This document shows, piece by piece, positions 17,754 through 26,398 of a stretch of DNA of 64,000 nt. Each line of letters opens with the position of its first letter. The stretch's first letter is position 1. The stretch spans positions 2,046,001-2,110,000 of the forward strand of contig NZ_CP085301.1 of assembly GCF_020700235.1 (NCBI RefSeq), read 5' to 3'. Source of the DNA: Haladaptatus pallidirubidus (GTDB lineage: Archaea > Halobacteriota > Halobacteria > Halobacteriales > Haladaptataceae). Position numbers and translations under genes: made by a program. The notes beneath the pieces were generated by a model. The model did not search any database. It worked only from the letters and a program-made list of their open reading frames with translations, and was not told the DNA's origin.

Positions 17754-18296
17754 ACGGCATACCATGTGAAACGATTATAAATAAGTTATCCACGAATTTC
17801 ATAGAGAACATAAACGGATTTTGTATTCACCACTGGTGTTGTGTTCAATTACAAGTAATAGCACACACGATTTTTGTAACCAATTTGCGGTTCCACCGAC
17901 GAGTCGGAAACAACCTCTTACGAGATAAATGCTGACAATTACTTCTCGACGACTCGGGGAATGGTTTGGTTCTGAAATTACCATCTTTCCGACACTATCA
18001 ACGGGACGAACCTTCGATCATCCTCGCTTCAAACAAAACGTTACGCGTACAGGAAAGCGCTCGCCGATGCAGGCATCCCCGTTTAGCACACCCACTACGA
18101 AAATATGATTGCGATTTTGGCAACATGAACCAGCTTGTAGAACCGTTTCCCGCAATCGAAGCGACGAACGACGTGCAGACGCGATCCGGTAGAGCACTTC
18201 GGGGGGGGAGTTCGAGTAAACGCCCAATGGAACCCACAGCGGAATCAACTATCGAAACTACTGGCTATCGAGAAAATATAGGCCGGGTCTGTGAAC
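17754..18296. other. Intergenic region with promoter of the DABA aminotransferase
   Basis: No gene is supported here. The minus-strand promoter (TTATAAATA near 17775-17783) is at the left edge. A half-site GGATTTTGTATTC at about 17815 resembles part of the cluster operator. The remainder is more AT-rich than the genes to its left and marks the edge of the ectoine island. Confidence 0.5.
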
Positions 18297-19085
18297 TCAG
18301 CTCCGTTCGTACTCATCCAGCCACTCCGCAACTATTTCTTGAATCGCGATGGTTGTCGTGCCGATATTCAACATCTGATATCCATTATTTGCCTTTTCGT
18401 TGACATCACTCATTCCGAAGCCGAGTCCTCCTACGGGGACGCCCCGCTCGACACTACGCGAGCGAACGGTTTCGATAGCGTCCTGCACATCCGGATGGTC
18501 AAGTTCACCGGGGTGGCCAACTGCGACTGAAAGGTCGAACGGCCCGATGAAGACGAAGCCGAGGCTAGGAACATCCAGAATTGAGTCGATATTCTCGACT
18601 GCTTCGAGAGACTCTATCGTCACCCCGATAAGTACGTCTTCGTCTTCGGTAGCGGCGTAGTCGTCATCCAGACCCCACCGGCTCGCTCGTGGAATCGCGA
18701 GACCACGTTCGCCTGGCTCACCGTCGTAGTGGAAGTACGCCGCGCGTACGATGTCCCGGACTTCGTCCGCCGTATCGACGTGTGAGAGGAACACGTTCCT
18801 TACGCCAGCGTCCAGTGCTTTCCGGACAAGCGCCGGCTCTGTAACCGGTACCCGAACCAACAGCTCCGTCCCCGTAAGCTCACTCGCACGGAGTAACTGT
18901 TCCACTGCCGTTGCATCCCATGGACTCGGGCCAGCGTGTTCGAAATCGATCCAGACGAAATCGAGTCCGAGACCGCCGTACAGTTCGATAAGTGTCGGAG
19001 AGTACGCGTCTTCGGCCATCCCAAGCGTAATTTCGTCATTTTCGAGCCGTTTCCGCAAACTGGTTGTATTTCTCGATTGTACCAT
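18297..19085 (-). CDS. HpcH/HpaI-type aldolase/citrate lyase family protein
   Basis: A 262-residue class II aldolase of the HpaI family. 'DFVWIDFEHAG' near residue 40, 'ERGLAIPRASRWG' near 130, 'IGVTIESLEAVENIDSIL' with the metal-ligand Glu, and 'GPFDLSVAVGHPG' with the metal-ligand Asp are all in order. The family cleaves 4-hydroxy-2-oxoacids to pyruvate and an aldehyde, with Mg2+ or Mn2+. The ATG at 19085 is chosen because the frame above it has no family similarity. It is a single gene; downstream partners in an aromatic or sugar-acid pathway are not visible. Confidence 0.9.
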   Translation of the reverse strand: MVQSRNTTSLRKRLENDEITLGMAEDAYSPTLIELYGGLGLDFVWIDFEHAGPSPWDATAVEQLLRASELTGTELLVRVPVTEPALVRKALDAGVRNVFLSHVDTADEVRDIVRAAYFHYDGEPGERGLAIPRASRWGLDDDYAATEDEDVLIGVTIESLEAVENIDSILDVPSLGFVFIGPFDLSVAVGHPGELDHPDVQDAIETVRSRSVERGVPVGGLGFGMSDVNEKANNGYQMLNIGTTTIAIQEIVAEWLDEYERS

Positions 19086-19481
19086 ACGTATTCCCCCGGA
19101 GACCAACCAGAGTGATTCCCTCGGTGCGTTTTCGCGGCGCTTCAATTCACGATCGTTTCGTGCTGTTACTCTGGTGGCGAACGCACCAGATGCAGTATGC
19201 TAGCAACAATGATAGCCCTACTGGTCTCCGTCGGTAAGTCGCACAACGCGACTAGCGTAACCGGTTTCTCTACTCCTTCAAAGAAAATTCCTCGGGAGAA
19301 TCCAGGTGCAGAGACGTTTGACATCGACAAGTCGTCACCGAGTAAATTGTTGCAACGGGCTGAAAACCGGATAGTCACGGAATTCGTCGCTGGAATCCAC
19401 ATAGCGAGCAAACCTCACCAGTAACATTTGACTTCGTTGATGATCCTACTGATAAACCAATCAGGAGAGTGGCACGGGGTT
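19086..19481. other. Intergenic region
   Basis: I see no gene with family support in this stretch. It presumably holds the promoter of the aldolase gene on the minus strand. Confidence 0.4.
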
Positions 19482-19790
19482 CTACTCTTCTGTGGGAAAC
19501 ACTTCGTAGTGCTTCACTGCCGGTTCGAATTCCAAGAGAAAGCTTTCATCTTCCGGATAATATTTTGCTGTTTCAATATCTGAGCCAGCAAATCGTTCGA
19601 CTGCAGCTTTTGACTCCCAGAAAGTAAGGGTGAGAAAGTGCGCCTCGTCATCTTCGAGGCGTCGAAGAACATACGAGCCCCGATTGCCGCTGATAGCCTC
19701 GTAGTCCGGAATTGCTCGCTGGTTCAAAAATTCCAGATATTCCTCCGCCTTCTCTGTCGGTGTTCTTCCGTGCCAGATCCGAGCAATCAT
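19482..19790 (-). CDS. Antibiotic biosynthesis monooxygenase (ABM)-domain protein
   Basis: A 102-residue dimeric alpha/beta-barrel protein of the ABM type. 'MIARIWHGRTPTEKAEEYLEFL' opens the domain, and 'FLTLTFWESKAAVERFAGSD' carries the 'FWES...' strand-helix unit of the family. Relatives are cofactor-free monooxygenases or haem-degrading enzymes, but many are of unknown function. Full family length, no partner domain. It lies 180 bases from the divergent epoxide hydrolase gene, a pairing that might concern oxygenated organic compounds. Confidence 0.85.
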   Translation of the reverse strand: MIARIWHGRTPTEKAEEYLEFLNQRAIPDYEAISGNRGSYVLRRLEDDEAHFLTLTFWESKAAVERFAGSDIETAKYYPEDESFLLEFEPAVKHYEVFPTEE

Positions 19791-19969
19791 ACACCCCTCA
19801 AGCTAGAGTCAGCCATAACCGTATCGCCCCCCAAAATTTGGGTTCACTCGAGAAGTGGTGAAGCAGTTCCGACGAAACATCTGATTCGTTTACTGGTTGA
19901 GTTGACTGGTGACAGCACGGTTAAGACGATATACAGCGTCACCTAGCTGCGAACCATGGAGCACTACTG

Positions 19970-21124
19970 ATGAGTCACACCGACATTCAACCATTCACTA
20001 TTGAAATCGACCAGGACGAACTTGACGACCTGTCCGAACGACTCGCTCGTACCCGCTGGCCCGATGAACTTCCTGGTGTTGGATGGGATTACGGTGTCCC
20101 CCTCGACTACCTGAAAGAGTTAGCCGAGTATTGGCAAACGGACTACGATTGGCGCAAACACGAAACGGCACTCAACGACTTCCCCCAATTCACCACTACC
20201 ATCGACGGACAAACCATCCACTTCCTGCACGTCCGTTCGGAAGAACCCGATGCCATGCCGCTGATCCTCACCCATGGCTGGCCTGGCTCGATCGTGGAGT
20301 TCCTGGATATCATTAGACCCCTCACCAACCCGGAAGCGCACAGTGGTGACCCCGCCGATGCCTTCCACGTGGTGGTTCCCTCGATCCCTGGGTTCGGGTT
20401 TTCTGGGCCGACCCACGAGACGGGATGGACCCAACAGCGCATCGCAGCTGCCTTTGCTGAACTCATGGATCGACTTGGCTACGATCGGTACGGCGCTCAA
20501 GGCGGAGATGTCGGTGCCGGAGTTTCCCCGGACCTTGGACGGGTTGCTCCCAATCATGTCGTTGGAATCCACGTCAATGCCGCCACCGTTGGGTTCATGC
20601 CATTCCCACCGCTTGATGACACCGAACTAGACGAACTCTCCGACAGAGAGAAAGACCGTGTGAACAGAATTGAACACTTTATGAACGAGCAGTTCGGGTA
20701 CGCACAGATCCAATCCACTCGGCCACAAACCTTGGCCTACGGGTTAACTGATTCGCCAGTGGGCCACCTGGCTTGGATCGTGGAAAAGTTCCAGGAGTGG
20801 ACCCATGGCACCGAGCGCCCCGAAGACGCGGTCGACCGCGACCGGCTACTTACCAATGTGATGCTCTATTGGCTCACCGCCACTGCCGGCTCTTCTGCCC
20901 GTCTCTATTATGAGGATGCCCACTCTGACCAGTGGCCCCAGCCCTCCGATGTTCCTACTGGTGTCGCAGTCTTCGCCGAGGACGTCGCCATCCGACGCTA
21001 TGCCGAACAGACCAACAACATCGTGCACTGGTCGGAGTTCGATCGTGGCGGCCACTTTGCCGCCATAGAAGTTCCCGAGTTGCTCGTCGATGACCTGCGG
21101 GAGTTCTTCCGAGCGCTCCGGTGA
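19970..21124 (+). CDS. Epoxide hydrolase (EHN-type alpha/beta hydrolase)
   Basis: A 384-residue protein. The N-terminal ~110 residues are the epoxide hydrolase N-terminal domain ('LDDLSERLARTRWPDELPG', 'VPLDYLKELAEYWQTDYDWRKHE'). Then comes an alpha/beta hydrolase domain with oxyanion-region 'LTHGWPGSIVEF' and nucleophile elbow 'QGGDVGAG' (Asp nucleophile; microsomal-type enzymes have QGGDWG). The catalytic His is in 'DRGGHFAAIE' near the end. It should open an epoxide to a diol. Lower GC than the ectoine island and different codon use suggest a separate origin. The Trp after the nucleophile Asp is replaced by Val. Confidence 0.9.
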   Translation: MSHTDIQPFTIEIDQDELDDLSERLARTRWPDELPGVGWDYGVPLDYLKELAEYWQTDYDWRKHETALNDFPQFTTTIDGQTIHFLHVRSEEPDAMPLILTHGWPGSIVEFLDIIRPLTNPEAHSGDPADAFHVVVPSIPGFGFSGPTHETGWTQQRIAAAFAELMDRLGYDRYGAQGGDVGAGVSPDLGRVAPNHVVGIHVNAATVGFMPFPPLDDTELDELSDREKDRVNRIEHFMNEQFGYAQIQSTRPQTLAYGLTDSPVGHLAWIVEKFQEWTHGTERPEDAVDRDRLLTNVMLYWLTATAGSSARLYYEDAHSDQWPQPSDVPTGVAVFAEDVAIRRYAEQTNNIVHWSEFDRGGHFAAIEVPELLVDDLREFFRALR

Positions 21125-21292
21125 CTACAGATCTGTTCGATCTGCGGGTATTGGTCGATCTGAAAAGGCGATATTCTTTTCTCACTAAAATCAGCCTCCT
21201 TGACGACGTGATGATAACCGATCTCCCCGCCTATTTTCAGTCGCATCGTGGGTTACGAGTTGAGACGACCGTCTCGTTGAACACTGCTGCTA

Positions 21293-21934
21293 TCACACGA
21301 ATTCCATGATGACTTTCGTTTCGATTTTCCGCAAGTGCTCACCGATCGTCCCCGCAGAGATATTCACTCGATCTGCAAGGTCGCTGAGGGTCGCGCGCCG
21401 CGGTATCTCGTAATAGCCTTCATCGATCGCTAGTTCTAACAGTTCTTGCTGGCGATCCGTCAGCAGGGACGCGAGCTGGCGCATATCCGGGTGGTACTCG
21501 CCGATCCCTTCGAGCGTAATCTGAATCCCGTCGGGAATTTCCGTGATCACCTCTCGGATCTTCTCGTCCTCTCCAATCATGGTTACCCGAAGCCCACCCT
21601 GATCGGTGTATTCCATCGGCCAGTCCACGACGATCTCGTACCGTCGGAATATACTAAGGAGGTCGGTCATGAGGGCATTTGCTCGAAAGTGGAGGTAGAC
21701 GAGCCCTTCCGATGCCTCGGAACGCTCGACAGACAGCACCTCTGGATCCGCCTCTAGTACTTCCGTACTCTGTTCGAGGTCACCACGGAGTTGATAGAGT
21801 GCTACGCCGGTTCCGTCATCCAAGAGGTTGATGTAGTGAATCGCTTCACCTTCCACCGCTGGATCAGTAGCGTACTCACCGTTAGAACAGCGTTCATCGT
21901 CGATCCGAGGAATGACGAACGTAATATATCTCAT
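21293..21934 (-). CDS. Bacterio-opsin-activator-type HTH transcriptional regulator
   Basis: A 213-residue protein with an N-terminal ligand-like region (about 1-150) and a C-terminal HTH_10 domain: 'LTDRQQELLELAIDEGYYEIPRRATLSDLADRV' in two parts, then 'SAGTIGEHLRKIE'. The start MRYITFVIPRID is supported by the family start. It is convergent with the epoxide hydrolase gene and divergent from the methyltransferase gene, so either could be its target. The effector is unknown. Confidence 0.88.
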   Translation of the reverse strand: MRYITFVIPRIDDERCSNGEYATDPAVEGEAIHYINLLDDGTGVALYQLRGDLEQSTEVLEADPEVLSVERSEASEGLVYLHFRANALMTDLLSIFRRYEIVVDWPMEYTDQGGLRVTMIGEDEKIREVITEIPDGIQITLEGIGEYHPDMRQLASLLTDRQQELLELAIDEGYYEIPRRATLSDLADRVNISAGTIGEHLRKIETKVIMEFV

Positions 21935-22132
21935 ACTATCGATTCGTTCTCTGTGTCTATAGTGCCTAGGACAACTGTATTCGGTCACTCAGTCTAGTAC
22001 CGAGTTGAATGTACTGCGTCTGTCGCGGACGGTGGTGCATCAAAGAAAGAGTATGCGGTATGCGTATTTAAACCCGCCTCAGATGTACGGCGCTATTCGC
22101 ATGCTTCGGTGGATCGTCCATATCACCAACGC

Positions 22133-22876
22133 ATGCCGAGCAGAAACGCTGAAAGAAACAACACGAACCGAACTGAAACGAAATCACCAACTCTCGGCCA
22201 GACGATCGTCGCCGCGCTCTCCGAGCGCTTTGACCTTGCCGAGCATCGGCGGTATCTCGCACGCGATCTCGAAGGGGTGGTACTGGATCTCGGTGCGGGG
22301 AGCGGTGCAATGATCCCGTACCTGCAAACAGCAGTCCAGCGCGAGCCAGCGCTCCACCTGCATGCAATCGAACCGGATCCCAACAGGCGGGAGCAGGCGA
22401 AGCAAACAGCCAGCACGCACGATCTGGACATACAGCTGCGATCAGGACGGGCTGAATCCCTGCCCTATGCGGACGATACGTTCGACGTGGTCATCGCCTC
22501 CGCGGTGTTCTGTACGGTAGAAGATCCTTCTCGGGCCCTCGAGGAAGTCCATCGCGTCGTGAAGTCGGATGGCGTATTCCGCTTTCTCGAACACGTTCGG
22601 TCGGACGGTTGGCGTGGCTACGTCCAGGATGGGGTGACACCACTCTGGAAACGGATCGACAACGGTTGCCACCTCAACCGACGAACAGACGACTGGATCG
22701 CAGCAGGTCCCTTCGCTCTCAACGAGATCGAAACGCTAAGTATCGGTGTTAGCCCGTCCAGACCCTTCGTGCGCGGAACTGCCACGCCAGTGAGCCGTAC
22801 CGAGACTGACAGCCGAATCGATAGGAGAGAGCATGTCTCTTCGTCTGTGTTGGAATCCTCAAGTGAGGATATATAA
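22133..22876 (+). CDS. Class I SAM-dependent methyltransferase (UbiE-like)
   Basis: A 247-residue protein. Motif I is 'VVLDLGAGSGAMIPYL' near residue 45, followed by the acidic loop 'HAIEPDPNRREQA', motif II 'FDVVIASAVFCTVEDP' and 'VKSDGVFRFLEHVR', which match the UbiE/Methyltransf_11 type with 'LEHVRS' near residue 155. The methyl acceptor is unknown. The C-terminal 50 residues are low in hydrophobic residues and rich in Ser and Arg. It is followed after 18 bases by a small membrane protein gene, so the two may be co-transcribed. Confidence 0.87.
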   Translation: MPSRNAERNNTNRTETKSPTLGQTIVAALSERFDLAEHRRYLARDLEGVVLDLGAGSGAMIPYLQTAVQREPALHLHAIEPDPNRREQAKQTASTHDLDIQLRSGRAESLPYADDTFDVVIASAVFCTVEDPSRALEEVHRVVKSDGVFRFLEHVRSDGWRGYVQDGVTPLWKRIDNGCHLNRRTDDWIAAGPFALNEIETLSIGVSPSRPFVRGTATPVSRTETDSRIDRREHVSSSVLESSSEDI

Positions 22877-22894
22877 CAGGAGTCGTACTGAAAC

Positions 22895-23131
22895 ATGAAC
22901 ACGAAAACAACTGTATTGACAATCCTCGGCGCCATCGTGGCGCTTCTCGGAATGTTATGGTTAGTTCAAGGCCTCGGAATCATCCAGATAGGCCCAATTT
23001 TGTGCGTCGCAGACTGCGAACCGATCACTGGAAGATCGATGCAGTGGACGGTCATCGGCGCGATAGCCCTGTTCGTGGGGATCGTCATTGTCCGAGCAGG
23101 GATGAGACGGTCCCCGGAGAAAGGAGACTAA
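22895..23131 (+). CDS. Small two-helix membrane protein
   Basis: A 78-residue protein with two hydrophobic segments: residues about 6-28 ('VLTILGAIVALLGMLWLVQGL') in part, and about 50-67 ('WTVIGAIALFVGIVIVRAGM'). Between them is a short loop with two Cys ('CVADCEP') and the tail is basic. I do not recognise a named family. It lies 18 bases after the methyltransferase gene. Confidence 0.75.
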   Translation: MNTKTTVLTILGAIVALLGMLWLVQGLGIIQIGPILCVADCEPITGRSMQWTVIGAIALFVGIVIVRAGMRRSPEKGD

Positions 23132-23444
23132 CAATGGAACTAAGGAAGGTTGTACCGCGGCGGACGCTCCTCGAGGCGCGCGCCTCGCCGACCGGTTCAC
23201 CGCCGCGCTCTCCGCGCGGTCGGCCTGGATTACTTCGTCAGATTACTTCGTCACCCTGAAGGTGGCGGACCGGTTCCATGGTCCAGATCGCGCCGAGGGC
23301 CAAGGCATGAAAGCACCTGCCAAAGCTCTCCGCTAGAGGGCGTCCAGGCAAGAGAATAGCGTCCTGCAGCGACATGGTATTGAGTGAACTTGCAACCTCG
23401 ATTTAGGGCCGGTGAGTGGTGCGAACGAACAAAAGGATGTTTTT
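23132..23444. other. Intergenic region at left edge of a gene remnant
   Basis: No gene or structured RNA was recognised. It ends at the remnant of the 163-residue protein gene. Confidence 0.4.
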
Positions 23445-23738
23445 CTAGTAGTGAACATCCGTCGGGATGATCCACGTCTGCTCGTCAGCAGCGAGCACAT
23501 GCTCAAGGTGTTCACGATTACGAATCGCGTCGCCGACTTCGGTGTAGAGGTAGAGCGACGGGCCACGATATGCGCCGAGAGTGTAGCAGGTATGGCAAAC
23601 AAGATCTTTTTCGTGCATGAGTTCGTCGGTACTGAACTCGGTGACTGCCGTTCTCACTCGTTCAATATTTCGTTCGAACTCCCGCGACCACTCCGCTTCG
23701 ATCAGCCGAAAACACGTTCCTGAACTGGCGGTGGAGAT
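23445..23738 (-). pseudogene. 5'-truncated copy of the 163-residue mobile-module protein
   Basis: The open part reads '...FERNIERVRTAVTEFSTDELMHEKDL...YRGPSLYLYTE...REHLEHVLAADEQTWIIPTDVHY'. It matches the last ~85 residues of the proteins encoded at 33677-34168 and 47933-48424. The first half is missing, similarity fades after 'IEAEWSREFERN', and a stop lies just upstream, so no intact start exists. It shows that a third copy of the mobile module, or part of it, once lay next to the aco genes. Confidence 0.8.
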
Positions 23739-23768
23739 TTAATACAACCGAGACTGTCTTTCTATGTC

Positions 23769-25367
23769 ATGGGATATATTGTCAAGATGCCCAAATTGGG
23801 ACTGGAAATGGACTCCGGGACACTCAACGTCTGGACCGTTTCCGAAGGCGATGCGGTGGAAGAGGGTGCCGTTGTTGCCGAAATCGAATCGGAGAAGACG
23901 ACGGCCGAAATCGACGCCCGCGAGGATGGCGTGCTTCGACGGGTTTTCGTCGAGGAGGGCGGCGTGACCGACCCAGGGGCACCGCTCGGCATCGTCGCCG
24001 CACCGGATGCGGATATTGACGGTTTGATCGCGAAAGTTGAGGGTGAATCTGCGGAATCCTTATCCGAGACGTCCGCCGATGCCGGGGGTTCGAGTGCCAT
24101 ACAGGAGGGCGACCCACAGGCTGCTACCGACGGTTCAACTGCATCGGTGAGCGAGATCAAGGCAACGCCACGAGCGAAGCGACGGGCCGAGGAACTCGAC
24201 GTGGACCTCACGGTCATCGACGGCACTGGTCCACAGGGTGCCATCGCCGAAAGCGACGTCGAGGCAGCCGCCAAGGATGAACCGGCTGACCCGACTGACG
24301 ACGTGAAGGCGACACCACGAGCGAAACGTCGGGCAGCGGAGTTGGACGTGGTGCTCCATTCGGTCGAGGGAACTGGGCCGCAGGGAGCTGTGACTGAAGG
24401 CGACGTGGAGGCTGTAGCGGAGTCGATGGATGACGAAGCGGCGAAAACCAAATCGACGGATGAGGAAGCGACTACTACCGCAGTCACCGACGAAACCGAG
24501 ATCCCCACGGAACGGGTGTTCGCTACGCCAAGCGCTCGCCGACTCGCGCGTGAGTTGGGCATCGATGTCGAATCCGTCGGAGCGGAAATCGATGACCGTC
24601 TTACGGAAACCGACGTTCGGATAGCAGCCGAGGGGATGACGAGTGACGAAAGCGAGACGGTACCCGGAACGCGGGAAGAAGAACGACCATTGACGGGGAT
24701 GCGAAGTACCATCGCGGAGCGTCTCGGACAGAGTAATCGCGAAGCGGTCCACGTCACTGAACATCGGTCGGCTGATGCAGAGGAAATCCTTGCCGCCGCG
24801 ACGGCCGCAGACGAGGCACTTTCTCCTGACGTGTCTGTAACCGATATCCTGTTGACGGCACTATCGGCGACGCTCGACGCCCATCCGGAGTTCAATGCCA
24901 CCTTCGAGAACGACGTTCATCGGTTACATAAAGAGCACAACATCTGCGTTGCCGTCGACATTGACGCCGGACTCATCGCACCCGTCATCCCGGACGTGGA
25001 TTCGCTCTCGGTTTCCGACCTCGCGGCAAAGCGCAGGGAAGTGACCGACCGGGCGCTCTCCGGTGAGTACACGATGGACGACCTTACGGGTGGAACTATA
25101 ACCGTTTCGAACCTTGGTGTCCTTGGCGTGGAGCGCTTCGACCCGGTCATTAATCCGCCACAGATTGCCATTCTCGGCGTCAACACCATCAAACGCGAAG
25201 TGGTTCCGACCGATGACGACGATGTCACCGTCCGTAAGCGTATCTCTTTTTCGCTCTCATTCGACCACCGTATCGTAGATGGCGCGGACGCCGCACGGTT
25301 CCTCGGGACGCTCGTCGAACACGTTGAAAACCCGTGGCCGCTTGTGATCGCAGCGGACGAAAAGTAG
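23769..25367 (+). CDS. Dihydrolipoamide acyltransferase (E2) with three tandem E3-binding domains
   Basis: A 532-residue E2. The lipoyl domain spans 1-78 with lipoyl-Lys43 in 'IESEKTTAEIDA'. Three peripheral subunit-binding domains follow at about 131-167, 180-216 and 251-287, the first two sharing 'KATPRAKRRA' and 'GTGPQGA', the third 'FATPSARRLARELGID'. The catalytic domain runs from about 305 to the end with 'DHRIVDGADAARF'. E2 transfers the acyl group from E1 to CoA; with acoA, acoB and acoX on the other strand it probably belongs to an acetoin dehydrogenase complex making acetyl-CoA. Most E2 proteins have one E3-binding domain, so three is unusual. No E3 gene is nearby. Confidence 0.92.
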   Translation: MGYIVKMPKLGLEMDSGTLNVWTVSEGDAVEEGAVVAEIESEKTTAEIDAREDGVLRRVFVEEGGVTDPGAPLGIVAAPDADIDGLIAKVEGESAESLSETSADAGGSSAIQEGDPQAATDGSTASVSEIKATPRAKRRAEELDVDLTVIDGTGPQGAIAESDVEAAAKDEPADPTDDVKATPRAKRRAAELDVVLHSVEGTGPQGAVTEGDVEAVAESMDDEAAKTKSTDEEATTTAVTDETEIPTERVFATPSARRLARELGIDVESVGAEIDDRLTETDVRIAAEGMTSDESETVPGTREEERPLTGMRSTIAERLGQSNREAVHVTEHRSADAEEILAAATAADEALSPDVSVTDILLTALSATLDAHPEFNATFENDVHRLHKEHNICVAVDIDAGLIAPVIPDVDSLSVSDLAAKRREVTDRALSGEYTMDDLTGGTITVSNLGVLGVERFDPVINPPQIAILGVNTIKREVVPTDDDDVTVRKRISFSLSFDHRIVDGADAARFLGTLVEHVENPWPLVIAADEK

Positions 25368-25399
25368 CGCAGAAAACAGGTTTCCTTTCGGAAATCGCG

Positions 25400-26398
25400 T
25401 CACCCCGTGCGGAACAGCCCCTTTTCTGCGGCGCGTTCTATCACCGCATTGATTTGGACGAGTCGTGGACCGTCATCTACGGGCCGCAATCGGACAAATG
25501 CATTACGGACTTCTAGTTCGCGTTCGCCGTCGGCGCTGACGACGCCGGTAGTGACGTCGAACGCGAACGCTTCGCCGTCGTCGAGTACGCGGTACTCCTC
25601 GACAGGGATATGTGAGAGGACGCCTGGCACGGTGACCGCGTGTACTACCTGTTGCGGTTTGCTGGTATTCCCCAGTCGAAAGCCGACACCGCCGGGTTCG
25701 TCGGGACGGCAAGTCGCGAGTCCACCGGCGATGCCGGAAAGTCCGATTTCGTTTGGTGACGCCCGCGAGACAACGCCGCCGATGACGTCCTCCGGGTCGA
25801 GAATGGCTCGGGTTCCGACGAACTGCTGATCCAGAACCCCGAGGGTCGCGAGCCCTCGAATGTGGCGTTCGCCACTCTCATCGTCGACAACCGCTTTGAC
25901 AGTTCCGTGCCGAACCGTCGTCTCATCGGCAGATACTGCTTTGCTTGCGATGAGTCCCGTGGCGATACCCGCGACGGTTCCATCGACCGCGGTGGGTACT
26001 ACGTTGTTCGTTCCGGTTGAAATGCTCACGACGGGAACGTCCCCGATTCCGTGGGCGACGTCGCGACTAGTGCCGTCGCCGCCGAGCACGACCACGGCAT
26101 CGGCGGCGTTCGAGAACCGTTCCGCCGCGTTACGTGTGTCTTCACCGGACGCCGTGACCGTCATGTTCAGCAGATCGACCGTTAAGTTCTCCGGTGCGTC
26201 GTCTACGATTCGATCAGCGAGGCCGGCGTTGTCCGGCATGACAAGTACCTCGGCGTTGTCTGTCATCGTCAGCCCTTCGAGGACGCAGGTTGCCGTCCGG
26301 CGCTTCGCGTAGTTGCTACTAACGCTCGCACCGCCCGTCAGTCGTCGGATGTCGCGGCCGGCGACCGGGTTGACGATGAATCCCACTGTTGGGGACAC
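25400..26398 (-). CDS. acoX: AcoX family NAD-kinase-like protein
   Basis: A 332-residue protein of the ATP-NAD/AcoX kinase family. 'VGFIVNPVAGRDIRRLTGGAS' opens it and 'VVVLGGDGTSRDVAHGIG' near residue 105 is the GGDGT motif; 'SISTGTNNVVP' follows. AcoX proteins accompany acetoin dehydrogenase genes, but their exact reaction is unsettled. The GTG start abuts the acoB stop with no gap, which suggests translational coupling in the order acoA-acoB-acoX. It is convergent with the E2 gene, 32 bases apart. Confidence 0.87.
   Translation of the reverse strand: MSPTVGFIVNPVAGRDIRRLTGGASVSSNYAKRRTATCVLEGLTMTDNAEVLVMPDNAGLADRIVDDAPENLTVDLLNMTVTASGEDTRNAAERFSNAADAVVVLGGDGTSRDVAHGIGDVPVVSISTGTNNVVPTAVDGTVAGIATGLIASKAVSADETTVRHGTVKAVVDDESGERHIRGLATLGVLDQQFVGTRAILDPEDVIGGVVSRASPNEIGLSGIAGGLATCRPDEPGGVGFRLGNTSKPQQVVHAVTVPGVLSHIPVEEYRVLDDGEAFAFDVTTGVVSADGERELEVRNAFVRLRPVDDGPRLVQINAVIERAAEKGLFRTG

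Noticed and set aside
18030..18085. Open codons ending in '...KRYAYRKALADAGIPV' and a stop
   Set aside because: It looks like the end of a protein, but too little is left to assign it or call a remnant with confidence.
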